The notes below the pieces were generated by a model that saw only the letters and a list, made by a program, of their open reading frames with translations, did no database searches and had not been told where the DNA came from. Both the position numbers and the translations under genes were made by a program. A stretch of 64,000 bases of DNA from Dehalococcoidia bacterium (GTDB taxonomy: Bacteria; Chloroflexota; Dehalococcoidia; Tepidiformales; Tepidiformaceae), in assembly GCA_020847985.1 (NCBI GenBank), contig JADLBC010000003.1, positions 150,480 to 214,479 on the forward strand. The letters are read 5' to 3'. Shown here in pieces: positions 1-7,674 of this stretch; positions within the stretch are counted from its first letter, which is position 1, and every line of letters begins with the position of its first letter.

Positions 1-157
1 CGGCGAGCTTGCCGCCGGCGCCGTTCCAGAGCCCCTTGCCCAGCCCGCGGCGCTTCATCCCCAGCAGCACCTCGCCCTCGCGCAGCGCGAACAGCAGCGT
101 CGTCCGCTGCAGCGGCGGCGCCCCCGGGCCCGATGGCAACGGCGGGATCGCGTTCAC
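1..157 (-). CDS. NUDIX hydrolase, MTH1/8-oxo-dGTPase-like (partial)
   Basis: Only about 52 N-terminal codons lie in the window; the rest runs off the left edge. From a GTG at 157 the protein reaches MKRRGLGKGLWNGAGGKLA, the strand-loop typical of MTH1-type NUDIX enzymes (KRG-G-G-WNG-GGK). These hydrolyse oxidised or non-canonical dNTPs to monophosphates. The catalytic NUDIX box itself lies outside the window, so substrate is inferred. The GTG overlaps the TGA of the DUF35 gene in a GTGA tetranucleotide, making it the third, translationally coupled gene of the thiolase-DUF35 operon. Why a nucleotide-sanitising enzyme is coupled to an acyl-CoA pair is not evident. Confidence 0.75.
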   Translation of the reverse strand, partial: MNAIPPLPSGPGAPPLQRTTLLFALREGEVLLGMKRRGLGKGLWNGAGGKLA

Positions 158-597
158 TCCGCGGGTGCGCTCCGCGGCCGGAACTGCACGAGCGTGATCT
201 CAGGCGTCACGTCGACGAAGGCGGCCTCCACGGGCAGCCCCACGCGCACCGTGTCCGGGTCGCAATCGATGATGTTCGCCGTCAGGTGCGGCCCTTCCTC
301 CAGCTCGACGATCGCGATCACGTACGGCACGTCGCTTTCGAACTGCGGCGCCGTCGCCCGCCGCGCGACCGTGTAGCTCCACACATGCCCGCGCCCGGAG
401 ACGTCCTCCCACGCCAGTTCGTCGTTCGCGCCGAAGGGCGAGACCGCGCGCGGGTAATGGATGAACTGGCCCGTCTTTCGCGACCGCTGCAGGCGCAGGC
501 GGTGCTCCTTCGCGGCATCCCAGAACGGCTGCGTCACCGGGTTCGGGTCTGGCAGCGGCTTTGCGTACGGCGTCTTTGGCGAAAGCTCCCCTGGCAT
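154..597 (-). CDS. DUF35 / OB-fold acyl-CoA-associated protein
   Basis: A 147-residue protein of the DUF35 (OB-fold) family, the small partner of thiolase-like acyl-CoA enzymes. The C-terminal OB-fold is clear (WSYTVARRATAPQFESDVPY, then VAIVELEEGPHLTANIIDC). The N-terminal rubredoxin-like zinc ribbon is degenerate: where the family has CxxC the sequence reads LQRSRKTGQF, and no second Cys pair follows, so zinc is probably not bound. Its ATG at 597 shares one base with the TGA of the thiolase-like gene (TGATG). By analogy with DUF35 partners of the steroid aldolase Ltp2 it may gate the acyl-CoA substrate. That role is inference. Confidence 0.85.
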   Translation of the reverse strand: MPGELSPKTPYAKPLPDPNPVTQPFWDAAKEHRLRLQRSRKTGQFIHYPRAVSPFGANDELAWEDVSGRGHVWSYTVARRATAPQFESDVPYVIAIVELEEGPHLTANIIDCDPDTVRVGLPVEAAFVDVTPEITLVQFRPRSAPAE

Positions 598-1790
598 CAG
601 CGATCCCTCCCCAGGATGAGCGAAACCTGCTCGCTCATGATGCCGCCGTTCCCGTTCACGAAGGCGGTCTCGCACTTGCGCACCTGCCGCCCCTGCGCGC
701 GGCCCATCACCTGGCGGGCGGCCTCCGTCACATGCGACATCCCGCCCGCGATGCCCGCCTGCCCGAACGAGAGCTGCCCACCATGCGGGTTGAGCGGGAA
801 GTCGCCATCGAACTGGAGGTTGTGGCCATCGACGAACGCGCCGCCCTGGCCCTTCTTCGCGAATCCCGCGTCCTCCAGCGTGAGCAGCACCGTGATCGTG
901 TAGCAGTCGTACAGGCTGGCCAGGTCGATGTCCTTGCGGCGCACGCCCGCCATCGCGAAGGCCGCGTCGGCGGCGGCCTTGATCGCCGTGTTCGTGAGGC
1001 TGGGCGCATAGGTAATGCCGCGGTGCGTGGTGTGTTCGCCCGCCCCCAGCAGGTAGGCCGGCCGCTGCTTCAGCCGCTTCGCCTTGCGCGCGCTCGTGAC
1101 CACTACCGCCGCCGCCCCCGCCGCGGGCATGACGATTTCGAGCAGGTGCAGCGGATCCACGATCATCGGCGAAGCGAGCACGTCCTCGACGGAGATGGGC
1201 TGCCCGAAGAAGAGCGCGTCCGGGTTGTGGCAGGCGTTGTACCGCTGCGCGACGGCGATCTTCGCCAGCTGCCCGGGCGTGACGCCGTATTCGTGCCGGT
1301 AGCGGTTCGCGATCATCGCGTAGCCGTAGTTCGCGCCGATTGCGCCGAAGGGTGTCTCGAACTCCGACTCCGGCGTGCGATCGACCCGCCGTCCCGCGAA
1401 ACCGGAGCTCGCGGAGCCGCGCTGCCCGCCCGTTGTGCGCCGTTCGCGCCGCGCCGCCGTCGTGCAGACCACGGTTTCGCACAGCCCGGCCGCGATCGCC
1501 GCCGCCGCGCGCGCCACCATCCCCGCGCCCGTCGCCCCCCCGAGGTCGACGACGCCCGAGTAGTGCACATCCAACCCCATGTATTCGACGACGGTGGCGG
1601 GGGCCATGAACGGCGCCTCCGCGAAACTCGCCGTGAGCAGGCCATCGACTTCCGCCGGTTCCAGCCCCGCGTCGGCGATGGCGCGCATCGCCACGTCCGC
1701 GAGCATGCCCAGCGTCGTCGCCCCCTCGGTGTAGCGCGTGGGGCGGTTTTCGGCCACGCCCACGATTGCCGTCTTGCCGCGCAGCGTCAT
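597..1790 (-). CDS. Thiolase-like protein lacking the nucleophilic cysteine (SCP-x/Ltp2 type)
   Basis: A 397-residue thiolase superfamily protein of the non-specific-lipid-transfer (SCP-x) branch. The N-terminal AIVGVAENRPTRY and C-terminal ETAFVNGNGGIMSEQ segments match the fold. The position that holds the nucleophilic Cys (normally acaSG) reads VVDLGGATGAG near residue 85, so ordinary thiolytic chemistry is unlikely. Cys-less thiolase-like proteins paired with DUF35, such as Ltp2 of actinobacterial sterol catabolism, are retro-aldolases on CoA thioesters. The overlapping DUF35 gene supports that comparison, but the substrate here is unknown. A TATCCT -10 box and GGAGG precede the ATG, a leadered start. 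It heads the operon with DUF35 and NUDIX. Confidence 0.85.
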   Translation of the reverse strand: MTLRGKTAIVGVAENRPTRYTEGATTLGMLADVAMRAIADAGLEPAEVDGLLTASFAEAPFMAPATVVEYMGLDVHYSGVVDLGGATGAGMVARAAAAIAAGLCETVVCTTAARRERRTTGGQRGSASSGFAGRRVDRTPESEFETPFGAIGANYGYAMIANRYRHEYGVTPGQLAKIAVAQRYNACHNPDALFFGQPISVEDVLASPMIVDPLHLLEIVMPAAGAAAVVVTSARKAKRLKQRPAYLLGAGEHTTHRGITYAPSLTNTAIKAAADAAFAMAGVRRKDIDLASLYDCYTITVLLTLEDAGFAKKGQGGAFVDGHNLQFDGDFPLNPHGGQLSFGQAGIAGGMSHVTEAARQVMGRAQGRQVRKCETAFVNGNGGIMSEQVSLILGRDR

Positions 1791-1862
1791 CGGCGTCCTC
1801 CAGCCCGGAGGATAGGCGAGCGGCCGCGAACGTGCTCACGCGGCGCGCGCCGCCACCCTTCG

Positions 1863-1868
1863 TATACT
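1863..1868 (+). promoter_or_regulatory. -10 element, leaderless class
   Basis: TATACT ending 6 nt before the ATG at 1875. At this spacing the transcript should begin at or next to the start codon. No Shine-Dalgarno is present. There is no good -35 box. Confidence 0.55.
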
Positions 1869-1874
1869 GGCCGA

Positions 1875-2093
1875 ATGGATCGCCGCCACCCCCTGCGCGA
1901 CCGTTTCGAGGCCGCCCGCCGCCGCGAGGCGTTCATGGGCTTCCTCGCCGGCACCGGCATCGGCATCATCGCCACCGATACGTGGGTCTCGCCCTGGCTC
2001 GGCGTCCCCGGCGGACTGCTCATGGGCGGCTTCGCCTACGCTCTCATCTACGGCTACGAAACGCTCATGTGGAGGCGCCACCATGGATCCTGA
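1875..2093 (+). CDS. Small two-TM membrane protein
   Basis: A 72-residue protein with a basic N-terminus ([17 protein letters not shown]) and two hydrophobic segments at about residues 19-37 and 43-60, so probably a small integral membrane protein. No family recognised. Its 3' end overlaps the first codons of moaC (2083-2093), implying cotranscription and coupling. The start is supported by the TATACT box 6 nt upstream and by the GC-rich codon use of its neighbours. The function is unknown, and a direct link to molybdopterin synthesis is only suggested by position. Confidence 0.6.
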   Translation: MDRRHPLRDRFEAARRREAFMGFLAGTGIGIIATDTWVSPWLGVPGGLLMGGFAYALIYGYETLMWRRHHGS

Positions 2094-2574
2094 GGAACAC
2101 CCCGGCGGCCTCACCCATCTCGATGCCTCGGGCGCGGCCCGCATGGTCGATGTCTCCGCGAAGGCCGATACCGCCCGCGAAGCCGTGGCCGAGGGCCGCG
2201 TCGTCATGCGGCCCGAGACCCTCGCGCTCATCCAGTCCGGCGGCATGCCCAAGGGTGATGTCCTCGCCGTCGCGCGCGTGGCCGGGATCATGGCCACCAA
2301 GCGCACCAGCGACCTCGTGCCGATGTGCCACCCGCTCCCTATCACCGGCGTCGTCCTCGACCTCGCGCCCGAACGCGGCGACACCCTGCGCATCACGGCG
2401 CGCGTTAAGACCACGGGCAAGACGGGCGTCGAAATGGAGGCCCTGACGGCCGTCTCCGTCGCCGCCCTCACCGTCTACGACATGTGCAAGGCGGTGGACC
2501 GGGGCATGCGCATCGAAGGCATCCGCCTGCTCGAAAAGCTCGGCGGCAAGTCCGGCCACTGGCGCGCGGAGTAG
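2083..2574 (+). CDS. moaC: Cyclic pyranopterin monophosphate synthase MoaC
   Basis: A 163-residue protein matching MoaC over its full length: [20 protein letters not shown] at the start, the [18 protein letters not shown] active-site region, and [25 protein letters not shown] at the end. MoaC converts 3',8-cyclo-7,8-dihydro-GTP to cyclic pyranopterin monophosphate in molybdenum cofactor synthesis. The Lys of the KxTS region and the CHP motif are present. It overlaps the upstream small membrane protein by 11 bases. A MoaD-like gene and a molybdenum hydroxylase subunit lie on the opposite strand just downstream, so this is a small molybdopterin neighbourhood. Confidence 0.95.
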   Translation: MDPEEHPGGLTHLDASGAARMVDVSAKADTAREAVAEGRVVMRPETLALIQSGGMPKGDVLAVARVAGIMATKRTSDLVPMCHPLPITGVVLDLAPERGDTLRITARVKTTGKTGVEMEALTAVSVAALTVYDMCKAVDRGMRIEGIRLLEKLGGKSGHWRAE

Positions 2575-2596
2575 TCGCGCCGCCCGCAGCCCGTCC

Positions 2597-2806
2597 GTGC
2601 GGTATCCTGTTCCCATCACCGGACCGCGCTACATCACCGACAGCAAGGGACGCCGCACGGCGGTGGTGCTCTCCATCCGCGAATACAACCAGCTGCTTGA
2701 AGACTCCCACGATCGCGCCCTGATGGCTGAGAGCCGTGGAGACGAACGCATCCCGTGGGAGGACGTGAAGCGGGAGCTCAAGGAACGTGGACTCCTACCG
2801 GATTGA
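2597..2806 (+). CDS. RelB/Phd-like antitoxin (start doubtful)
   Basis: Up to 69 residues with an antitoxin signature: YITDSKGRRTAVVLSIREYN followed by an acidic helix and a charged C-terminus, as in Phd/RelB proteins that pair with RelE toxins. The first usable start is GTG 2597. However, a TATCCT box at 2603-2608 lies inside that reading and would place a leaderless start exactly at ATC 2615, in frame. Either an ATC start is used, the GTG is used from an earlier promoter, or an ancestral ATG has mutated. The stop overlaps the following toxin start, the usual TA arrangement. Since the toxin is frameshifted the locus may be inactive. Confidence 0.65.
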   Translation: MRYPVPITGPRYITDSKGRRTAVVLSIREYNQLLEDSHDRALMAESRGDERIPWEDVKRELKERGLLPD

Positions 2807-3030
2807 AATCAGACCTGCACAGGCTCCCTCAGGCGATCGTGATCCGTGCGGCTGCGGCAATCGAATCACTCGCAGTCGAGCCGCGCGGACGAGGCGTCCT
2901 CAAACTGGTCGACGGTGAAGGGTATCGGTTGAGATTCGGGAGCTACCGGATTCTTTTCGATATCGATGACGTTGCTCGCGTCGTTTCTGTCGTGCGCGTG
3001 ATCCACCGCCGCGACGCCTACCGCCGCTAA
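2787..3030 (+). pseudogene. RelE/ParE-family toxin, apparently frameshifted
   Basis: RelE-type mRNA-cleaving toxins begin YRIEI-P-A..DL-RLP. Here the first strand, (M)DSYRIEIRPAQ, is read from GTG 2787 in one frame. The remainder, DLHRLPQAIVIRAAAAIES through YRLRFGSYRILFDIDD to VVRVIHRRDAYRR, is in the next frame. The break is near 2811-2820, where the repeated motif agacctgca/gacctgcac could have mediated a deletion of about 10-11 bases. A shortened protein could start at TTG 2803 (about 75 residues) but would lack beta-strand 1. A sequencing error is possible; loss of function is the simpler reading. Confidence 0.7.
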
Positions 3031-3040
3031 CCCCACTCCC

Positions 3041-3301
3041 TCACCCGCCCGCGAACGCCGGCAGGAAATGCACCTCGTCGCCCGGGCCCACCGGTTCCAG
3101 CAGCCCATCCTGCGCGAGCTGGTCCCCCACCGAGACGGCGACGCCCGGGCGCAGGTCCCCATCCTCCAGCAACACCGCGATGACGCCGGGGTAGCGCGCC
3201 CCCAGCGCCTCCACCACCTGCCCCACCGTCCGGCCCGGCACCTCCACCGAACGGCCGGGCACGAACGGGCGCAGCACCTGCGAGACGAACACCGTCGCCA
3301 T
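3041..3301 (-). CDS. MoaD/ThiS-family ubiquitin-like sulfur carrier
   Basis: An 86-residue beta-grasp protein ending in Gly-Gly (FLPAFAGG), the diagnostic C-terminus of MoaD/ThiS sulfur carriers that are adenylated and thiocarboxylated. The N-terminus VFVSQVLRPFVPGRSVEVPG and the central VGQVVEALGARYPGV are typical of the MoaD-like subfamily. It follows the molybdenum hydroxylase gene by 19 bases on the same strand, and moaC lies just beyond. A role as molybdopterin synthase small subunit is plausible. The MoaE partner is not in the window, and carriers serving other pathways share this fold. Confidence 0.85.
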   Translation of the reverse strand: MATVFVSQVLRPFVPGRSVEVPGRTVGQVVEALGARYPGVIAVLLEDGDLRPGVAVSVGDQLAQDGLLEPVGPGDEVHFLPAFAGG

Positions 3302-3320
3302 CAGCGGTCCCGCGCGGGCA

Positions 3321-5615
3321 TCACTGCCGGGCGAGCGCTTCGAGCACGCGCCGCGGACTCATCGGCAGGTCGTACATGCGCGTGCCGAGCGCGTGCGCGA
3401 CCGCGTTCGCCATCGCCGGCAACGGCGGCACGAACGCCGCCTCGCCCACGCCCCGTACGCCGAACGGGTGCCCCGGGTTCGGCACCTCCACCAGGTGCGT
3501 CTCGATCGGCGGCAGGTCGAGAGCCGTGGGCATGCGGTAATCAAGGAAGCTGCTGTTCTCCATCCGCCCCTCGGCGTTGTAGACGTACTCCTCGTTGATC
3601 GCCCAGCCGATGCCCTGGGCGGCGCCGCCCTGCATCTGACCCTCGACATAACCGGGATGGATCGCCGTGCCCACGTCCTGCACGCAGCTATACCGCGTGA
3701 GCGTCACCTTGCCCGTCGCCGGGTCCACCTCGACATCCGCGATGTGCACCGCGAAGCCCCCCGCGACCCCCCGCGGCACCACCGTCGCATGCCCGATGAT
3801 CGGCCCGCCCGTGCCGTTCATGCGCGCCGCGATCTGGTTCGTCGTCAGCGTCTTCGCCTCGTCGTCGAGGTTCGTGCAGACCCCCGCCTCGTAGCGAACG
3901 CGGTCCACGGGTACGTCCCACGTCTTCGCCGCCCGTTCAATGAGCTGGCGCTTGAGGTCCTGCGCGGCTTCGTACGCGGCCCAGCCCTGCTTGAAGGTCA
4001 CGCTGCTCCCGCCCGTGTTCGAGGTGAAGCCGATCGAGTCCGTGTCCGCCACCGAGGGCCGCACGTCCGTCACCGGCATGCCCACCGCCTCGGCGAACAT
4101 CATCGCCGCCGTCGTGCGCGTCCCACCGATGTCGACCGACCCCTCGATGTAGCTCACGCGGCCGTCCGGCAGCAGCCCCGCGATGACCGACGCCGGCCCC
4201 GTCGCGTTCCCCCAGAACCCGGCGGCGACGCCGCGACCGCGCCATGGCCCCTCGATCGGCGAACGGTAGTGGTCCGTGGCCGCCGCCGCTTCCAGCGTCT
4301 CCTGGAAGCCCATCGAACCGCAGGCCACGCCGTTGATGCGCCGGTCACCTTCGTGCGCCGCGTTCAACAACCGTAGCTCGATCGGGTCCTTGCCCAGCAT
4401 CGCCGCGAACTCGTCGAGCATCTGCTCCACCGCGTACGCCCCCGATGGCGCGCCCGGCGCCCGGTACGAAAGCGTCTTCGGCTTGTTCACCACGACATCG
4501 ATGCCCTCGATGCGGCCGTTCGCGATGTTGTACGGCGAGAACATGCAGTTCGCCGCTCCCGGCACCGGCGACCCCGGGATCGCGCCCGCTTCGAAGATGA
4601 GCCTCGTGTCCGCCGCCGTGATGCGCCCCTCGTTCGTGATGCCCATGCGCAGGTGGACGTACGCGGGCGAAGCCGGTCCCATCGCCTCGAACACCTCGAG
4701 GCGGCTCACCGCCAGCTTCACCGGGCGGCCACATTTCATCGCCAGCAGCGCCGCCACCGGTTCGATGGTGATGTTCAGCTTCGCGCCGAAGCCGCCGCCG
4801 ATCTCCGCCGGCACCACCTTCACCTGCCCCGGCGAAAGCTTCAGGATGGCCGCCGTGTTGTCCCGCACGGCGAACGGCCCCTGCGTCGACGTCCAGATCG
4901 TGAGCTGGTGGTCGGTGCTCCAGAACGCCGTCGCCGCCTGCGGTTCGATATAGCCCTGGTGCGCCGCCGTCGTGTGGTAATCGCGCTCGAGGATGATATC
5001 CGCCTCTTCGAAGCCGTTCGCCAGGTCGCCAAGCTCCATCACGAAGGTGGTCGCGACGTTCGATTGCGGGCCATCCTCGCCCGGGCCGAGGATGCCCCCG
5101 GCGCGCGTCGTGCGGCTCGTGTTCGTGACCAGCCCGTCGATGACGATGGGCGCATCCGGCTTCATCGCCTCCAGCGCGTCGAGCACCGGCGGCAGCAGCT
5201 CGTAGCGCACCTCGATGAGCTTTAGCGCCTCCTCCGCGCGGTGTGGCGAATCCGCCGCCACCGCCGCCACCGCGTGCCCCCGGAACCACGCCTTGTCGCG
5301 CGCCATGATGTGCCGGCTGAGCAGCCCCATGTTCGCCATCGCCCCTTCGGTCTGCTCCCGCAGCACCGCCGAGACTTCCGGGAAGTCCTTCCCCGTCACC
5401 ACCGCGAACACCCCGGGGAGCGCCTCCGCCCTGCTCGTATCGATCGAAAGGATGCGCGCGTGCGCGTGCGGCGAACGCAGGAAGCGCGCGTGCAGGTGCC
5501 CGGGGATCTGCACGTCGTTCGCGTACTTCGCCCGCCCCGTCACCTTGTCGATGCCGTCGTGCCGGATGGGCCGCGTGCCCACGATGCGGTAGGGCGGCCG
5601 GTCAACCGTCGTCAA
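3321..5615 (-). CDS. Xanthine dehydrogenase/aldehyde oxidase-family molybdopterin-binding subunit
   Basis: A 764-residue large subunit of the xanthine oxidase family. The a/b-hammerhead domain (IDKVTGRAKYANDVQIPGHL) is followed by the molybdopterin region with GGGFGAKLNI and a C-terminal GVGEAAFVPPLPAMANAVAH carrying the expected catalytic Glu. It should hydroxylate an aldehyde, purine or heteroaromatic substrate using Mo-MPT cytosine dinucleotide. The small 2Fe-2S and medium FAD subunits are not adjacent. I use TTG 5615: GAGG lies 9 nt upstream and a TAGAAT -10 box about 35 nt upstream. A GTG at 5678 in the same frame lies before that promoter and gives an unlikely N-terminus. Confidence 0.9.
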   Translation of the reverse strand: MTTVDRPPYRIVGTRPIRHDGIDKVTGRAKYANDVQIPGHLHARFLRSPHAHARILSIDTSRAEALPGVFAVVTGKDFPEVSAVLREQTEGAMANMGLLSRHIMARDKAWFRGHAVAAVAADSPHRAEEALKLIEVRYELLPPVLDALEAMKPDAPIVIDGLVTNTSRTTRAGGILGPGEDGPQSNVATTFVMELGDLANGFEEADIILERDYHTTAAHQGYIEPQAATAFWSTDHQLTIWTSTQGPFAVRDNTAAILKLSPGQVKVVPAEIGGGFGAKLNITIEPVAALLAMKCGRPVKLAVSRLEVFEAMGPASPAYVHLRMGITNEGRITAADTRLIFEAGAIPGSPVPGAANCMFSPYNIANGRIEGIDVVVNKPKTLSYRAPGAPSGAYAVEQMLDEFAAMLGKDPIELRLLNAAHEGDRRINGVACGSMGFQETLEAAAATDHYRSPIEGPWRGRGVAAGFWGNATGPASVIAGLLPDGRVSYIEGSVDIGGTRTTAAMMFAEAVGMPVTDVRPSVADTDSIGFTSNTGGSSVTFKQGWAAYEAAQDLKRQLIERAAKTWDVPVDRVRYEAGVCTNLDDEAKTLTTNQIAARMNGTGGPIIGHATVVPRGVAGGFAVHIADVEVDPATGKVTLTRYSCVQDVGTAIHPGYVEGQMQGGAAQGIGWAINEEYVYNAEGRMENSSFLDYRMPTALDLPPIETHLVEVPNPGHPFGVRGVGEAAFVPPLPAMANAVAHALGTRMYDLPMSPRRVLEALARQ

Positions 5616-5683
5616 TGTGGGGAACCTCAAGTGCAAGGGTATGTGCCGCGATTCTACCCTTCCCGCGCAAGCATTCACCGCGC

Positions 5684-5723
5684 GGGGTTGCCCCTGGGAA
5701 CCGGGAACTGGGAACCGGGAACT
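5684..5723 (+). repeat. Palindrome plus 7-bp array (TGGGAAC/CGGGAAC, 4 units)
   Basis: GGGGTTGCCCC followed directly by four 7-bp units alternating TGGGAAC and CGGGAAC. It is one member of the dispersed modular repeat family and lies between the divergent hydroxylase and VOC genes, immediately before the VOC promoter. Confidence 0.85.
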
Positions 5724-5725
5724 CG

Positions 5726-5731
5726 TACACT
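5726..5731 (+). promoter_or_regulatory. -10 element, leaderless class
   Basis: TACACT ending 6 nt before ATG 5738. No Shine-Dalgarno. It sits immediately after the 7-bp repeat array. Confidence 0.55.
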
Positions 5732-5737
5732 GCTCCC

Positions 5738-6100
5738 ATGATCCACGGCATCGCCCACGTCCAGGTCGCGATTACGCCCGGCGGCGAGGATGCCGCGCGC
5801 GCTTTCTACGGCGGCCTCCTCGGTCTCTCCGAAGCGCCCAAACCCGCGACCCTCGCCGACCGCGGCGGCTGCTGGTTCCGCTGCGGCCCCCAGGAGATCC
5901 ACTGCGGCGTCGAGGAGACGGTCGCCGTCAGCAAACGCCATCCGGCCCTCCTCACGGACGAACTCGATGCCCTCCGCGCCCGCCTCGAGGCCGCGCACGT
6001 GCCCATCCAGCTGGACCGCGAACTCCCCGGCTACCGCCGCTTCTACGCCTTCGACCCCTTCGGCAACCGCATCGAATTCCTCGAACCGGTGGTGGGATGA
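5738..6100 (+). CDS. Glyoxalase/VOC superfamily protein
   Basis: A 120-residue single VOC-domain protein: IAHVQVAITPGGEDAARAFY at the start and YRRFYAFDPFGNRIEFLEP at the end, giving the usual His and Glu metal-ligand positions of glyoxalase/bleomycin-resistance folds. A further His (IHCGVE) lies mid-protein. The reaction is not predictable from the fold, and dimeric glyoxalases, dioxygenases and resistance proteins all share it. The ATG follows TACACT by 6 nt, consistent with a leaderless mRNA. The stop overlaps the next gene's start (ATGA), so it is coupled to the GNAT protein. Confidence 0.85.
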   Translation: MIHGIAHVQVAITPGGEDAARAFYGGLLGLSEAPKPATLADRGGCWFRCGPQEIHCGVEETVAVSKRHPALLTDELDALRARLEAAHVPIQLDRELPGYRRFYAFDPFGNRIEFLEPVVG

Positions 6101-6972
6101 CCCTCCGCGGCGGCGATTTCACCGTCCGGCGTTTCGCCGCGGAGGATGCCCCCGCGGGCGACGCCATCCTGCGCGCCGCCTTCGCCGGCAGCGAAGACGA
6201 ATACCCCGAGGCTGCTCAAGCCGCCGGCCGCGGCCTCGCCCTGCTCGCGCAGACGGGCCACCACCTGCTCGTCGCCGATGCCGGGCGCCGGCTCGCGGCG
6301 GTCGCCCGCTGGCGCGCCGAAGACGGCGTCGCCACCATCGACCTTCTCGCCTCCGGCATCCCCGGCGCCGGCCGCGCCCTCCTGCGCGGCGTCGAACGCA
6401 CCCTGCAGGAGCACGGCATCCGCTACGCACGCATCGCCGCGCCCGATGGCACCCTCCTGGAAGACCTCTTTCGCCGCCATGGCTACACCCCCGTGGGGCG
6501 CGCCCCGGCCGTCCCCGGCGGCCCGCTCATGGTCACCATGGAGCGCCGCCTGCCGCTCCTCACCGTGCGCGAACAGCGCCGCGAGGATGCCGATGCCATC
6601 GCCGCCCTCACCGGCGAGGACCCCTGGCCCTTCACCCAGGGCCGCCGTCCGGGCTGGTTCGTCCTCGCCGACGGCGACCGCGTCGTTGGCGCCATCTCCG
6701 TGCGCGAAAACGGCCGCGGGCTCGCGCGCGTGCGCCCGCCCGTCGTCGCGCCGGGGTACGCGGGCCGCGGCCTCGAAGTGTGGATGGCCGAACGCGCCGC
6801 CCTTCACGCCGAGACCGACGGCGCCCTCACCATCGCCCTCGATGCTACGCCCGCTCTCGAACACCTCCGCCGCGCCTTCGAGGACCGCCGCTGGTTCCTC
6901 GAAGGCCAGACCTTCGTCAAGCACGCCGCCGCCCACCCCCCGCCCGCGGAGGATGACACCGCCTGGCGCTGA
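6097..6972 (+). CDS. Tandem GNAT-type acetyltransferase
   Basis: A 291-residue protein with two GNAT-like halves. The first (about 1-145) begins TLRGGDFTVRRFAAEDAPAG and ends LLEDLFRRHGYTPVGRAP. The second (about 150-280) begins LTVREQRREDADAIAALTGE. The first half holds a modest acetyl-CoA loop, while the second is more divergent (VAPGYAGRGLEVWMAERAAL). Such tandem GNATs often keep one active site. It is coupled to the VOC gene through ATGA and ends three bases before the convergent HemG-like gene. Substrate unknown. Confidence 0.75.
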   Translation: MTLRGGDFTVRRFAAEDAPAGDAILRAAFAGSEDEYPEAAQAAGRGLALLAQTGHHLLVADAGRRLAAVARWRAEDGVATIDLLASGIPGAGRALLRGVERTLQEHGIRYARIAAPDGTLLEDLFRRHGYTPVGRAPAVPGGPLMVTMERRLPLLTVREQRREDADAIAALTGEDPWPFTQGRRPGWFVLADGDRVVGAISVRENGRGLARVRPPVVAPGYAGRGLEVWMAERAALHAETDGALTIALDATPALEHLRRAFEDRRWFLEGQTFVKHAAAHPPPAEDDTAWR

Positions 6973-6975
6973 GGC

Positions 6976-7545
6976 TCACACGGCGTGCGCGGCCATCGCC
7001 CCCGCGCGCATATGCGCCGCCGCGTCGCGCGCGAAATGGTCAACCGCGTCCCAGTCGGTCAGGTCGTAGTCCCGGTGCGTGTCCGTGAGCCCGGGGAATT
7101 CGTGCGCGGCGAGTTGCTTCATCGCGAACCGCTTGATCCAGCCGTAGCGCGTGTACAGCAGCGCGCCGCCCAGCAGTGCCACCATGTCCGGGTGCCAGCC
7201 CGTCTGCGCGAAGAAGCTCTCGGCCACTTCGCCCGCCCGCGCGAGATGCGCTTGATCGTGTACGGCCGCCGTGATGCTCACGCTGAAGAAGGCGTTCGGC
7301 CGATCCGCGAGCGCGCCCGCATGCCGCTTCGTCCACGCCGCGAGTTCCTTGCCGTGTTTGGCGTTGTGTACCGAACCGCCCACCACCACGCCGTCGAACC
7401 CTTCGAGCGTGCCCGGCGCGGCGTCGATCTCCCGGATCTCGGGCTCGCAGCCGTTCGCCCTGAGCCCGGCGGCGATGCGCGCGGCGACGCCGGTGGTGTG
7501 GCCCTCGCCCGTCTGAAAGATGATCGCGATCCGTGGCCCGGCCAT
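6976..7545 (-). CDS. Flavodoxin-domain protein, HemG-like protoporphyrinogen oxidase
   Basis: A 189-residue flavodoxin-fold protein: PRIAIIFQTGEGHTTGVA is the FMN phosphate-binding loop, followed by VVVGGSVHNAKHGKELAAW and a C-terminal GGALLYTRYGWIKRFAMKQL segment. This combination matches menaquinone-dependent protoporphyrinogen IX dehydrogenases (HemG) and their relatives. No haem biosynthesis gene is nearby, so a general flavodoxin oxidoreductase remains possible. Start chosen at ATG 7545 because GGAGG sits 6 nt upstream; another in-frame ATG at 7557 contains that GGAGG. Confidence 0.75.
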   Translation of the reverse strand: MAGPRIAIIFQTGEGHTTGVAARIAAGLRANGCEPEIREIDAAPGTLEGFDGVVVGGSVHNAKHGKELAAWTKRHAGALADRPNAFFSVSITAAVHDQAHLARAGEVAESFFAQTGWHPDMVALLGGALLYTRYGWIKRFAMKQLAAHEFPGLTDTHRDYDLTDWDAVDHFARDAAAHMRAGAMAAHAV

Positions 7546-7662
7546 CGGAACCTCCATGCGTGCGAATGTCCACCCGCCAGCATCGCGCCGCCGGCCCATG
7601 GGCGGGCAGCGACCACCGGCCCCGGTGGCACGGGCCCACGGTCGCGAACGTGCCCCCGGCCC

Positions 7663-7668
7663 TACACT
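7663..7668 (+). promoter_or_regulatory. -10 element, leaderless class
   Basis: TACACT ending 6 nt before ATG 7675, with no Shine-Dalgarno. Confidence 0.55.
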
Positions 7669-7674
7669 GCCCGC

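Noticed and set aside
154..1839. A 561-residue minus-strand reading across the thiolase and DUF35 genes
   Set aside because: Its first two thirds are a shadow of the thiolase-like gene in another frame; only the last 147 residues (from 597) are the real DUF35 protein.
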